Part shown: piece by piece, positions 15,565 to 23,999 of the stretch | Numbering within the stretch: the stretch's first letter is position 1 | How the letters are laid out: the number at the start of each line of letters is the position of its first letter | Assembly (NCBI GenBank): GCA_947258655.1 | Contig: CAMYJD010000041.1 | Location: 1 to 36,524 of the forward strand | Source of the DNA: an uncultured Gammaproteobacteria bacterium | GTDB taxonomy: Bacteria > Pseudomonadota > Gammaproteobacteria > JAADHQ01 | Length of the DNA: 36,524 nucleotides | Direction: 5' to 3' | Notes under the pieces: model-generated | Told to the model about the DNA's origin: nothing | The model's database searches: none | Seen by the model: only the letters and a program-made list of their open reading frames with translations | Position numbers and translations under genes: made by a program

Positions 15565-16928
15565 ATGAAAAAACGCCACATGTCCTGCTCATCGACGACG
15601 AGGCCATCGCGCTTTCGAACCTGACCCATGTATTCGAACGCGAGGGCTATGAAGTCAGCGCCTGCAAGGACGGCGAAAGCGGGCTTGCGGCCATGCAGAA
15701 CACCGAATTCGACCTGGTACTCACCGATCTGCGCATGCCTGGCATTGACGGCATGGATGTATTGCGCCACGTCCGTGAGACCACACCCGATGTTCCAGTG
15801 ATCGTGATTACCGGTCATGCCTCGCTCGATTCAGCGGTCGATGCCATGAAGGCCGGTGCTTATCACTATATTTCCAAACCCTTCCGTCTCGATGAGGCGC
15901 GCGAGGTCGTGCGTTCGGCACTGGAGCTGCGGCGTATCAAGCGTGAAAACAAACAACTCAAACAACATATTGAACAACTGTCACATCACAGCTCCATCAT
16001 TACCCAGGACCTGGGAATGCAACGCCTGCTGGAGACCGCTCGCCAGATTGCCATATCGGACTGCAGCGTGGTCATCCAGGGCGAGTCCGGCACGGGTAAG
16101 GAACTGTTGGCACGCTTTATCCATCAAAACAGCCAGCGTGCAGACGGGCCGTTCGTCGCCTTCAATTGTGGCGCATTGCATGAAGAGATTGCCGCCAGCG
16201 AGTTATTCGGTCATGAGAAAGGCGCATTCACGGGCGCCAACGCAACCAAGATCGGCCTGTTCGAAGCCGCCGAGGGTGGCACACTGTTCCTCGATGAAGT
16301 CGCCGAAATGCCCTTGCTGATGCAGGTCAAACTGCTACGCGTATTACAGGAACGTGAGCTTATGCGGGTCGGTTCAACCCAACCTATCAATATCAATGTG
16401 CGCGTGGTCGCCGCCAGTAACCGCGACCTGAAGGCTGCCGTGGATGATGGGCAAATGCGTAATGACCTGTACTTCCGTCTCAATGTCGCCACCCTGCATC
16501 TGCCGCCATTGCGCGAACGACGTGAAGACATCCCATTGCTGGCTTATTATCTGTTGCGAAAATTTTCTACCATGATGGACCGCGACGTACAGGAAATCAG
16601 CACCGAAGCGATGCAGCGACTGGTCGAGTATGATTATCCCGGCAATATCCGCGAACTGTCCAATTTCATCGAACGTGGCGTGGCCTTAACCCAGAGCAAC
16701 ACGCTGGACATCGAACATCTGCCGCAAAGCCTCGGTGCACTGACTGTGCGTGTGTTCAAACCCGAAATGGCTGCCACGCCAACGACACTCGAAGAACAGG
16801 AAGCCGAACACATCCTGCATGTATTGAAAATGGCCGACGGCAACCGCACCCAGGCTGCCAAGATGCTTGGTATCGACCGGGTCTCGTTGTGGCGCAAACT
16901 TAAGAAACTGGGTATCGATTCCAACTAG
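15561..16928 (+). CDS. NtrC-family sigma-54-dependent response regulator
   Basis: This 455-residue activator has a receiver (1-120; phospho-acceptor Asp56 in DLVLTDLRMPG), an AAA+ domain (about 135-370) and a C-terminal Fis-type helix-turn-helix (NRTQAAKMLGIDRVSLWRKL, about 430-450). The AAA+ part has Walker A GESGTGKE and the sigma-54-contacting loop GAFTGA. The start is the ATG at 15561, in an ATGA overlap with the kinase stop and preceded by AGGAGG; an open frame extends 31 codons upstream but lies inside the kinase gene. The protein should use ATP to open RpoN holoenzyme promoters. The perfect sigma-54 promoter in front of usp-like/sulP2, reading divergently from this operon, is its most obvious target. 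Confidence 0.96.
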   Translation: MNEKTPHVLLIDDEAIALSNLTHVFEREGYEVSACKDGESGLAAMQNTEFDLVLTDLRMPGIDGMDVLRHVRETTPDVPVIVITGHASLDSAVDAMKAGAYHYISKPFRLDEAREVVRSALELRRIKRENKQLKQHIEQLSHHSSIITQDLGMQRLLETARQIAISDCSVVIQGESGTGKELLARFIHQNSQRADGPFVAFNCGALHEEIAASELFGHEKGAFTGANATKIGLFEAAEGGTLFLDEVAEMPLLMQVKLLRVLQERELMRVGSTQPININVRVVAASNRDLKAAVDDGQMRNDLYFRLNVATLHLPPLRERREDIPLLAYYLLRKFSTMMDRDVQEISTEAMQRLVEYDYPGNIRELSNFIERGVALTQSNTLDIEHLPQSLGALTVRVFKPEMAATPTTLEEQEAEHILHVLKMADGNRTQAAKMLGIDRVSLWRKLKKLGIDSN

Positions 16929-16943
16929 ATGAGAGCTTTATTT

Positions 16944-16979
16944 GCCCGCAACACAAACATATCCCGGCTTGAAGCGGGC
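16944..16979 (+). terminator. Weak hairpin after the sigma-54 regulator
   Basis: GCCCGC and GCGGGC arms (6 bp) begin 16 bp after the regulator's stop codon, with an alternative inner pairing CCCG/CGGG. The 24-nt loop is long and no clean U-run follows, so terminator function is uncertain. The rest of the 209-bp gap to the next gene shows no other strong feature except an ACAC/GTGT dyad near 17040-17055. Confidence 0.3.
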
Positions 16980-17137
16980 CTGATAATATTTGCCAGCAAG
17001 TCTCGCTGCCTTATTGCTTGAATCATCCACTTATAAATGACACTATCACTGTGTCGCTCAAGCAGTTACAACACAAATTTAACGCGATAACAAAGTAACA
17101 CCACACATTGATAAAGCCTGTAGGAAAAACAGAACTG

Positions 17138-17458
17138 ATGAAACGATCCAATTTGCCTAAAACCTACCCCGGACTAGAGAACGATATAAACGGCGGTATG
17201 ACGATGATCGGAAAAATAATACGCGATGCCTGGGTATTTGACATTTTACCCGAAACGGAGACCTGTGAAGGATGGGAAATATCCCGTATTGATGCAATAC
17301 ACCAGCAGGTCAATACCGAATGGGATAAATACGGCTGCATGGTGAGCGGCTTACCGGAAGATTTACGAGAGCGGCATAAACGCATCTATGACGAAGCCAT
17401 TGCGCAAGCCAAAATCAAAGGCTGGGATCCAGAAGCCGCAACTCGTGATGAAGATTAA
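17138..17458 (+). CDS. Small hypothetical protein
   Basis: I do not recognise a family for this protein of about 106 residues. The open frame begins with TTG at 17108, but the ATG at 17138, with AGGA 13 bases upstream, is the better start. It is soluble and acidic at the C terminus, with no signal peptide or cysteine motif except a few scattered Cys. Composition (many charged residues and Trp) and codon use look like a real gene. Segments such as MTMIGKIIRDAWVFDILPETETCEGWEISRIDAIHQ, quoted here only by their ends at about 22-58, look well folded. It lies between the sigma-54 regulator and a 170-bp inverted-repeat element, so it is probably a single-gene unit. Confidence 0.6.
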   Translation: MKRSNLPKTYPGLENDINGGMTMIGKIIRDAWVFDILPETETCEGWEISRIDAIHQQVNTEWDKYGCMVSGLPEDLRERHKRIYDEAIAQAKIKGWDPEAATRDED

Positions 17459-17486
17459 GGCGCCTCTGATTAATCCAAAATCCTGG

Positions 17487-17656
17487 GTCATTGCGAGCTT
17501 TGGCCAGGAAGGCATTATGACGCGAGGCACATGGATGTGTGAGAGCGGCGTAGCGTGGCAATCTTCTATATAAAATTACGTAGTTAGAGATTACTTCGTC
17601 GTTACTCTAGCGCTCATTGATATTTCAAATGAATGGCACTTTGTCCTTGCAATGAC
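17487..17656. repeat. 170-bp imperfect inverted-repeat element (MITE-like)
   Basis: The ends are GTCATTGC (17487) and GCAATGAC (17656), a perfect 8-bp terminal inverted repeat. Inner arms also pair imperfectly: GTAGCGTGGCAATCT against GAGATTACTTCGTCGTTAC. The sequence resembles the GTCATTGCGAG ... CTCGCAATGAC palindromic repeats scattered in many bacterial genomes. It has no coding capacity. It fills the gap between two convergent genes and may act as a two-way terminator. Confidence 0.6.
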
Positions 17657-17660
17657 TAAA

Positions 17661-19103
17661 TTAACCGGACGATTCCTGTTTAGACCATTTGGCACGCTTG
17701 CGATAGATCGTGGAATCACTGATACCGAGCTGCTTTGCCGCGTCGATGACATTGCCGTCACATAACGCAATCGCGCGCTCAATAATCTCCTTCTCCTCCA
17801 GCCACAATGGCCGGATTGTCCCGCTCGCAATATCATGCCCTTCAGGTTTGGCGCCGCTATCCTGTTGCTGAACATCTGTACCTTCATCGCCTGAAAACAT
17901 ATTAATGTCAACCGGCGGTAGCTGTATCTGCTCGGCATCGATGACTCCGCCATCCTGCATCACCACCAGTTTATGCAGTAAATTTTGCAGCTCGCGCACA
18001 TTACCCGGCCATGGATACGTCAACAGGGCGCGTTCAGCATCGGCCGAAAATCCATTAAAGCGCTTGTTTTCCTCTTGTGCATATCTGCGCAGGAAATGTT
18101 GTGCCAGCATGACAATATCATTACCACGCTGTCTTAGTGGCGGCAATGCTATTGGCAGTACATGCAGGCGATAGTACAGGTCTTCACGGAAACGTCCGGC
18201 CCGAATCTCGGTCATTGGATCACGGTTAGTGGCGCAAATGAAACGCACATCGGTTATCTCATCGCGGTCACTACCCACACGGCGAAAGTGCTTGCTCTGG
18301 ATAAATCGTAGCAATTTGGCCTGCAGATCGAGGTCCATATCGCAGATCTCGTCAAAAAACAGCGTACCGCCATTGGCAGCGGCTGCCGCCCCCTTGCGCT
18401 CACTGGTGGCACCGGTAAAAGCGCCTTTCGTATGACCAAACAATTCGCTTTCCAGCAGTTCGCGTGGAATGGCTGCACAATTGATCGACACCATTGGCCT
18501 CGCGTGCCGGCTGCTAAGCTGATGAATGGCATCGGCGCATAGTTCCTTACCGGTACCACTCTCACCACTGACAAACACACTCGCCTGACTGGCCGCAGCA
18601 CTTTCAATCATGCGGTAAACGGCTTGCATCGCCAGCGATTTACCAATAAAGCCCTGGAATTGATCGAGCGGTTGAAGCAGGTGGAACTGTTCCAGGCGCT
18701 GCTGCATTACCTGACGCTCGAGCGCATTGCACATGGTCGTAACCAGACGATTTTCATCTACCGGTTTTACCAGATAGTCAAAAGCCCCGGCATGCATGGC
18801 ATCGACAGCACTGGTCGCGCTGGTCTCGCTGGTCACAACGACAACAGTAACCGGGATATTCTGTTGCTGGATTTGCTCAAGCAATGCCTGCCCGTGCATG
18901 TCAGGTAACAGCAGATCCAGCAGCATGACCTGTGGAGGTGAGTGCTGTAACGCAAGCAGTGCCTCGTTACCGCTCACTACGTGCGTGGCACTGAAGCCCT
19001 CGTCCTGCAACAGCATACGAAATGCCTCGCCAATGAGGCGATCATCCTCTACGATCAGCACGCGAGGTTGACTGCTGGATGCATACAGTTCCTGACTCAA
19101 CAT
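17661..19103 (-). CDS. Sigma-54-dependent response regulator (second NtrC-type)
   Basis: This protein of about 480 residues has a receiver (about 12-125; phospho-acceptor in MLLDLLLPDMHG), an AAA+ domain (about 145-375) with Walker A GESGTGKE and the GAFTGA sigma-54 loop, and a Fis-type helix-turn-helix near the C terminus (NVIDAAKQLGISDSTIYRKR). The open frame can start with TTG at 19139, but the ATG at 19103 places two palindromes just upstream and starts close to the receiver, so it is preferred. No kinase is in the same operon. The divergent neighbour is a receiver/PAS/histidine kinase, which could be its partner. It is a different subtype from the regulator at 15561. Confidence 0.93.
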   Translation of the reverse strand: MLSQELYASSSQPRVLIVEDDRLIGEAFRMLLQDEGFSATHVVSGNEALLALQHSPPQVMLLDLLLPDMHGQALLEQIQQQNIPVTVVVVTSETSATSAVDAMHAGAFDYLVKPVDENRLVTTMCNALERQVMQQRLEQFHLLQPLDQFQGFIGKSLAMQAVYRMIESAAASQASVFVSGESGTGKELCADAIHQLSSRHARPMVSINCAAIPRELLESELFGHTKGAFTGATSERKGAAAAANGGTLFFDEICDMDLDLQAKLLRFIQSKHFRRVGSDRDEITDVRFICATNRDPMTEIRAGRFREDLYYRLHVLPIALPPLRQRGNDIVMLAQHFLRRYAQEENKRFNGFSADAERALLTYPWPGNVRELQNLLHKLVVMQDGGVIDAEQIQLPPVDINMFSGDEGTDVQQQDSGAKPEGHDIASGTIRPLWLEEKEIIERAIALCDGNVIDAAKQLGISDSTIYRKRAKWSKQESSG

Positions 19104-19116
19104 AGCATTCAATCTA

Positions 19117-19146
19117 CTGCAATATGCAGTGATCTGCAAATTGCAG
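19117..19146. promoter_or_regulatory. Tandem 13-bp palindromes upstream of sigma-54 regulator
   Basis: CTGCAATATGCAG (19117-19129) and CTGCAAATTGCAG (19134-19146) lie 17 bp apart, centre to centre, immediately upstream of the regulator ATG at 19103; a further TTGCAT half-site follows near 19154. Their position suggests autoregulation, or control by another DNA-binding protein. The rest of the 228-bp divergent gap shows no clear promoter. Confidence 0.5.
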
Positions 19147-19331
19147 TTTCATATTGCATGGGTTGATAATTTTTTCTATATTTTTCAAATACATAGATCG
19201 GGCATGGTACATGCATTATCTGCCACCATGAATAGTGTCACATACAACCGAGACCCAGCGGGGCGCCAGTATCTATATAGATATCATCATTGGCGATCCC
19301 GGCGGGCTCACCCACGTTTGCAGGATTGCCC

Positions 19332-22300
19332 ATGAACGCTAGTCCTCGTCAGCCAATACCCTTGCGCGTGCTTTTCATTGAGGACAGTGAGGATGACATG
19401 ATGCTGGTACTGGCACTACTGAAACAGACCGGCTACATCGTCGACACTCGCCGGGTTGAGGATACGCACGGCCTGCGCACAGCCCTGGAGGACTCATGGG
19501 ACCTGGTGCTGTCGGACTACAACCTGCCATCCTTTAATGGTCTGGACGCACTGCGAATCGTGCACGAGAAAGATCCCGATATGCCGTTCATATTGCTATC
19601 CGGCATTATCGGCGAGGAAACGGCTGTGAAGATAATGAGAGCCGGTGCGCACGATTTTATCCTCAAGGACAATATGACCCGGCTGCCCCCTGCCATAGAA
19701 CGTGAACTCAGGGAAGCACAACTGCGCAGAGAACACCGCAAATCCGTATCCGAACTTGCACAGAGCGAATTACGTCTGCGCACACTGCTGGATACAGCAG
19801 CAGATGCGATTATCATTATCAATCAACAGGGCATCATCGAGTCGGTCAATCCCGCCACGGAACACCTGTTTGCCTACTCGGCGCAGGAACTGCTAGGGCA
19901 AAACATCAAGGTTCTGATACCCGAACCTTATCGTAATCAGCACGATGACTATCTGCAGCGCCATGCAGAGGACAGTATACCTCGCATTTTCGGGATTGGC
20001 CGTGAATTGCAGGCACAATGCAAGGATGGCTCCATATTACCGGTCAATATCACCGTGACCAGGATGGAGATCGGTGGACAAACTATGTACACCGGCATCA
20101 TTCGTGACATCAGCTCGCAAAAACTCGCCGAGAAGAGATTGACCAGAGAACGTGATTATGCAAACAAGCTCCTCGATACCGCCCCTGTCCTGATCCTGTT
20201 ACTCGATCCCTCGGGAAAAATAATTCACGTCAATAAACGCTTTGAACAAATGACTGGCTACAAGCTGGATGAAATACGTGGCAAGGAATGGTTTTCCACA
20301 TTTCTGCCGCAACGCGACCAGGATCGAATCCGCAAGCTGTTCAGGACGTCTGTGGAAGGCGAAAGAATACGTGGCAATATTAATCCGATCGTTATCCGCA
20401 ACGGCACCGAGCTGCAGATCGAGTGGTATGACAATGTCCTGCTGGATGATGACGCTAAGCTCCAGGAATTACTGGTGATAGGGCAGGACGTTACCGAACG
20501 TAAGCACGCACAAGATGTGTTAATCAAAGACAAGATATTTATTAATGCCGTTCTCGACAGCATCGAGGATGGCATTGTCGCCTGCAACGAGCAAGGCGTA
20601 CTCACTTTCTTTAACAATGCAACCCGCGAATTTCATGGACTCCCGCAGGAGGAGATACCCGCTGAAAACTGGGCTGAACATTATGACCTTTATTTGGCAG
20701 ACGGTGTCACGCCGATGACAAGGGAAGATATTCCACTGTTCCGTGCATTGAAAGGAGAACGTGTCCATCAGTTGGAAATGGTGATCGCGCCAAAAGACGA
20801 CAGCAAACGCAGCCTGCAGGCCAGTGGTTGTGAGTTGCGCGACTTGCATGGCAACAAACTGGGTGCCGTCGTTTCCATGCACGATATCACCGAGTTAAAG
20901 CTCGCCGATGCTGAATTGCGCAAGAAGGAAGCGGAACTGGCCGAAGCACAGGCAATCGGGCATATGGGTAGCTGGATATGGGATATCAAGAAGGATTCCC
21001 TGCTCTGGTCCGACGAAATCTACCGCATCTTCGGAATGCATCCAGAGTCCTTTGAGGCGAGCCATGAGGGATTTATCAGACGCGTACACCCCGATGACCA
21101 TGAACTCGTACAGACGGCGATCGACAAATCGCTGAACGAGATGCAACCCTATTCGATTGATCACCGTATCCAGCTTCCCGATGGTTCCACCCGCTTCGTG
21201 CACGAACAGGGCCAGGTACGCTTTGACGAGTACGGAGAACCCCTGCGCATGATCGGCACAGTACAGGATATTACAGAACGCAAGCTCACCGAGCAGGCCC
21301 TGCGCAAGAGCGAAACCCGCTTCCGCGCCACGTTTGAACAGGCCGCAGTAGGTGTTGCCCATGTTGCACTCGATGGACAATGGTTGCGTGTCAACGACCG
21401 TCTGTGCGACATCTTTGGCTACAGCCGGCCGGAACTTCTCAAAACCAACTTTCAGAGGATAACCTACCCCGATGACCTGCAAACTGACCTCACTCTGGTG
21501 GCAGAACTTTTGGCAGACAAGCGCAAACATTACAGTTTGGAGAAACGCTATATACGCAAGGATGGTGATATTACATGGATCCAGCTGACAGTCGCGCTGG
21601 TACGGAATTCTGACAAGCAACCTGAATATTTTATTTCCGTGATCGAGGATATCAACGATCGCAAGGCCGCAGAGGCACGCATTCTTTCCACCCTGTCCGA
21701 AAAGAATACCGTATTGCGCGAGCTCAACCACCGCGTCAAGAACAATATGCAGGTTATCTCCAGTCTGCTGAGCCTGCAAGCACGCTACGCCGATCGCAAG
21801 AATCCGAAATTGGCACTGCAGGATAGTCGTGAACGCATACGTTCCATGGCGCTGATACACGAACGTCTGTATAGCACAACCGACTTTGACGCTGTAGATT
21901 TTCTCGATTATTTGCGTTATCTCGGTGAACGCCTGGAAAGGCTATATACCACGCCTGACGTGAAACCCAGAATACAGGTCAGTGGCGAGCCACTCGTTCT
22001 TACTGTCGACGTGGCCCTGCCCTGCGCACTGATCTGCAACGAACTAATGACCAATGCAATTCGGCATGCTTACCTGCCAGGACAACAGAAACAGCTAATT
22101 GAAATCCGCATCACCGATACTGACAGCGCGAGACCACAAATTGTAGTTCGTGACTATGGCCGCGGAATCGAAACCGACAAAATCACCAGTGAGCCGACGA
22201 CACTGGGACTGGTGATTATCCACGCACTGACACGTCAGTTGAATGGGGAAATTCAATTCGAATCGACCAATGGAACCAGTGTCAGCCTGAGCTTTCCACA

Positions 22301-22376
22301 CAATTCTGTAACAAACCAGGAATTTCAGCAAATTAGCGGCTCAGACAACAATATGAGGCAACACCATGAAAAATAA
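19332..22376 (+). CDS. REC-multiPAS histidine kinase with HisKA_2 domain
   Basis: This 1014-residue soluble sensor kinase begins with a receiver (about 10-130; acceptor in DLVLSDYNLPS), followed by about five PAS domains (about 150-270, 275-395, 400-520, 530-650, 655-780) with PAC ends such as IIRDISSQKLAEK and VIEDINDRKAAEA. The C terminus has a HisKA_2-type phosphoacceptor (ELNHRVKNNMQVISSLL) and an ATPase domain (NELMTNAIRHAY, DYGRGIE). No membrane segment is visible, so it senses cytosolic signals. The ATG at 19332 is preferred over an upstream ATG at 19290 because it lies just before the receiver. The first PAS resembles the FixL type, but the residue where I would expect the heme histidine appears to be Arg. 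It overlaps the next kinase gene by 11 bp. Confidence 0.93.
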   Translation: MNASPRQPIPLRVLFIEDSEDDMMLVLALLKQTGYIVDTRRVEDTHGLRTALEDSWDLVLSDYNLPSFNGLDALRIVHEKDPDMPFILLSGIIGEETAVKIMRAGAHDFILKDNMTRLPPAIERELREAQLRREHRKSVSELAQSELRLRTLLDTAADAIIIINQQGIIESVNPATEHLFAYSAQELLGQNIKVLIPEPYRNQHDDYLQRHAEDSIPRIFGIGRELQAQCKDGSILPVNITVTRMEIGGQTMYTGIIRDISSQKLAEKRLTRERDYANKLLDTAPVLILLLDPSGKIIHVNKRFEQMTGYKLDEIRGKEWFSTFLPQRDQDRIRKLFRTSVEGERIRGNINPIVIRNGTELQIEWYDNVLLDDDAKLQELLVIGQDVTERKHAQDVLIKDKIFINAVLDSIEDGIVACNEQGVLTFFNNATREFHGLPQEEIPAENWAEHYDLYLADGVTPMTREDIPLFRALKGERVHQLEMVIAPKDDSKRSLQASGCELRDLHGNKLGAVVSMHDITELKLADAELRKKEAELAEAQAIGHMGSWIWDIKKDSLLWSDEIYRIFGMHPESFEASHEGFIRRVHPDDHELVQTAIDKSLNEMQPYSIDHRIQLPDGSTRFVHEQGQVRFDEYGEPLRMIGTVQDITERKLTEQALRKSETRFRATFEQAAVGVAHVALDGQWLRVNDRLCDIFGYSRPELLKTNFQRITYPDDLQTDLTLVAELLADKRKHYSLEKRYIRKDGDITWIQLTVALVRNSDKQPEYFISVIEDINDRKAAEARILSTLSEKNTVLRELNHRVKNNMQVISSLLSLQARYADRKNPKLALQDSRERIRSMALIHERLYSTTDFDAVDFLDYLRYLGERLERLYTTPDVKPRIQVSGEPLVLTVDVALPCALICNELMTNAIRHAYLPGQQKQLIEIRITDTDSARPQIVVRDYGRGIETDKITSEPTTLGLVIIHALTRQLNGEIQFESTNGTSVSLSFPHNSVTNQEFQQISGSDNNMRQHHEK

Positions 22377-23958
22377 TAGCATCCTGATCGTCGAAGACGA
22401 GGCGCTGGTTGCTGAAGATCTGAAGGCCTGTATATCTGAAATGGGTTACAAGGTGAGCGCCATGATCGCACATGGGGAGGATGTATTGACGCTGTTGCAG
22501 GGGAGTCGTCCTGACCTGGTGCTGATGGATATTGTCCTCGCAGGTGATATTGACGGCATTGACGTAGCACAGAAAATCAAGGAGCAATACAACATCCCGG
22601 TTATCTATCTGACCGCGTATACCGACAAGGAGAAGCTGGAGCGTGCCCAGGCCACCGAGGCCTACGGTTACCTGGTTAAACCCTTCGACGAGCGCGAATT
22701 ACGCACAACCATCGGCATGGCCTTGTTTAAAGCCGATGCCGACCGGCGTTTGCGGGAAAGCCGCAACTGGTCCCAGGCCGTACTGACCTCGATAGCCGAT
22801 GCCGTCATCACTATCGATAATGATAACAGCATACGTTATATCAATGCTGCCGCCGAACAGATCACCGGCTGGTCCAATATTGCAGCAACAAAGCGGGATC
22901 TGCACGAAGTCCTGAAACTGAGTGACGAGCAGCCATTAAAACTCACAACCCTGATAACGAGCCTGGCAGATGAATCCGCTGATTCCGCACACAAGAATAC
23001 TCTAAGCGCACAACTGCAGCCACAGCAGGGTACGGCGATTGACGTTGACATTAGCATAGGCGCGATCAAGCATGACCATGGTGAACGGGATGGTATCGTC
23101 ATCGCCTTTCGCGATGTCACGCTGCAACGCCAGGCACGAGACATTCTCGAACAAACCAACAGGGAACTGGAACGCCGTGTCCTTGACAGGACACGGGAAT
23201 TACAGCAAACCAATCGTAAACTTGACGCCGCCAGGCTACGCAGCGATGCGGCCAGCGAGGCCAAGAGCCGTTTCCTCGCCAATATGAGTCACGAACTGCG
23301 TACGCCATTGAATATCATCATGGGCTACGCCGATTTGTGGAAAACGAACCAGCACTTGTCTGCCGGACATATTGAACAGGCCAACGATGTCTATGCGGCA
23401 GGCCATAACCTGCTTTCGATGATCAATGATATCCTCGAAATCGCCCAATCGGACACAGGCGATATTCAACTGACATCAGGCCCTATCGACCTGGTCAGAC
23501 TTGTCCATCATGCAGCAGCGGCATACAAGCCACACGCACAGAAAAAAAAAGGTCTGCAGTTTACCTGCAGCATCCCCGACAAGTTGCCACCCGTCGTCAT
23601 GGGTGATGCTGCCCGTATACAGACTGTATTGAACCGTTTACTGGATAACGCCATACGTTTCACGCGTGCGGGCAATGTTGAACTGATGCTTGAATATAGC
23701 GAAAACGCAAACGCTGAAATCCTAACCCGCTTCAATGTTATCGACACCGGCATAGGTGTAACGGATAAATCACGCATCTTTGAATCTCTGTCTCAACAGG
23801 ACGATGGCCTTGACCGTGGCATGAACGGCGCTGGTCTGGGTCTGACCATTTCCAGACGCCTGGTAGAACTGATGGGAGGACGCATCGATGTAGATGACAA
23901 TCCTGGCGGGGGCTCCCGATTCTGGTTCGAGTTGAATTTGCCTGTCGCCGATGACTAG
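22366..23958 (+). CDS. REC-PAS histidine kinase
   Basis: This 530-residue cytosolic kinase has a receiver at 1-125 (acceptor in DLVLMDIVLAGDIDG, with TAYTDKEKLERA and YLVKPFDERELR as in REC domains that precede PAS). A PAS domain follows (about 135-265), then a coiled-coil linker (270-300), HisKA with H-box [17 protein letters not shown], and an ATPase domain with G1 (DTGIGV) and G2 (GLGLTI). Its ATG lies within the last codons of the upstream kinase, so the two are translationally coupled. Having receivers at the N terminus of both suggests a relay in which each is also phosphorylated by something else. It is convergent with the cyclase gene, 41 bp away. Confidence 0.92.
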   Translation: MKNNSILIVEDEALVAEDLKACISEMGYKVSAMIAHGEDVLTLLQGSRPDLVLMDIVLAGDIDGIDVAQKIKEQYNIPVIYLTAYTDKEKLERAQATEAYGYLVKPFDERELRTTIGMALFKADADRRLRESRNWSQAVLTSIADAVITIDNDNSIRYINAAAEQITGWSNIAATKRDLHEVLKLSDEQPLKLTTLITSLADESADSAHKNTLSAQLQPQQGTAIDVDISIGAIKHDHGERDGIVIAFRDVTLQRQARDILEQTNRELERRVLDRTRELQQTNRKLDAARLRSDAASEAKSRFLANMSHELRTPLNIIMGYADLWKTNQHLSAGHIEQANDVYAAGHNLLSMINDILEIAQSDTGDIQLTSGPIDLVRLVHHAAAAYKPHAQKKKGLQFTCSIPDKLPPVVMGDAARIQTVLNRLLDNAIRFTRAGNVELMLEYSENANAEILTRFNVIDTGIGVTDKSRIFESLSQQDDGLDRGMNGAGLGLTISRRLVELMGGRIDVDDNPGGGSRFWFELNLPVADD

Positions 23959-23999
23959 TCAATCCTCGAACATACTAAAACACTTTACAGCACCTGCTT

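Noticed and set aside
17632-17650. TGGCAC ... TTGC resembling a sigma-54 promoter
   Set aside because: The spacer is 7 instead of 5 bp, it points towards the 3' end of a convergent gene, and it lies inside the inverted-repeat element.
20895-21860. 321-codon minus-strand open frame
   Set aside because: It lies wholly inside the PAS-rich kinase, whose domain motifs are unambiguous; composition (many Cys, His, Gln) is that of a shadow frame.
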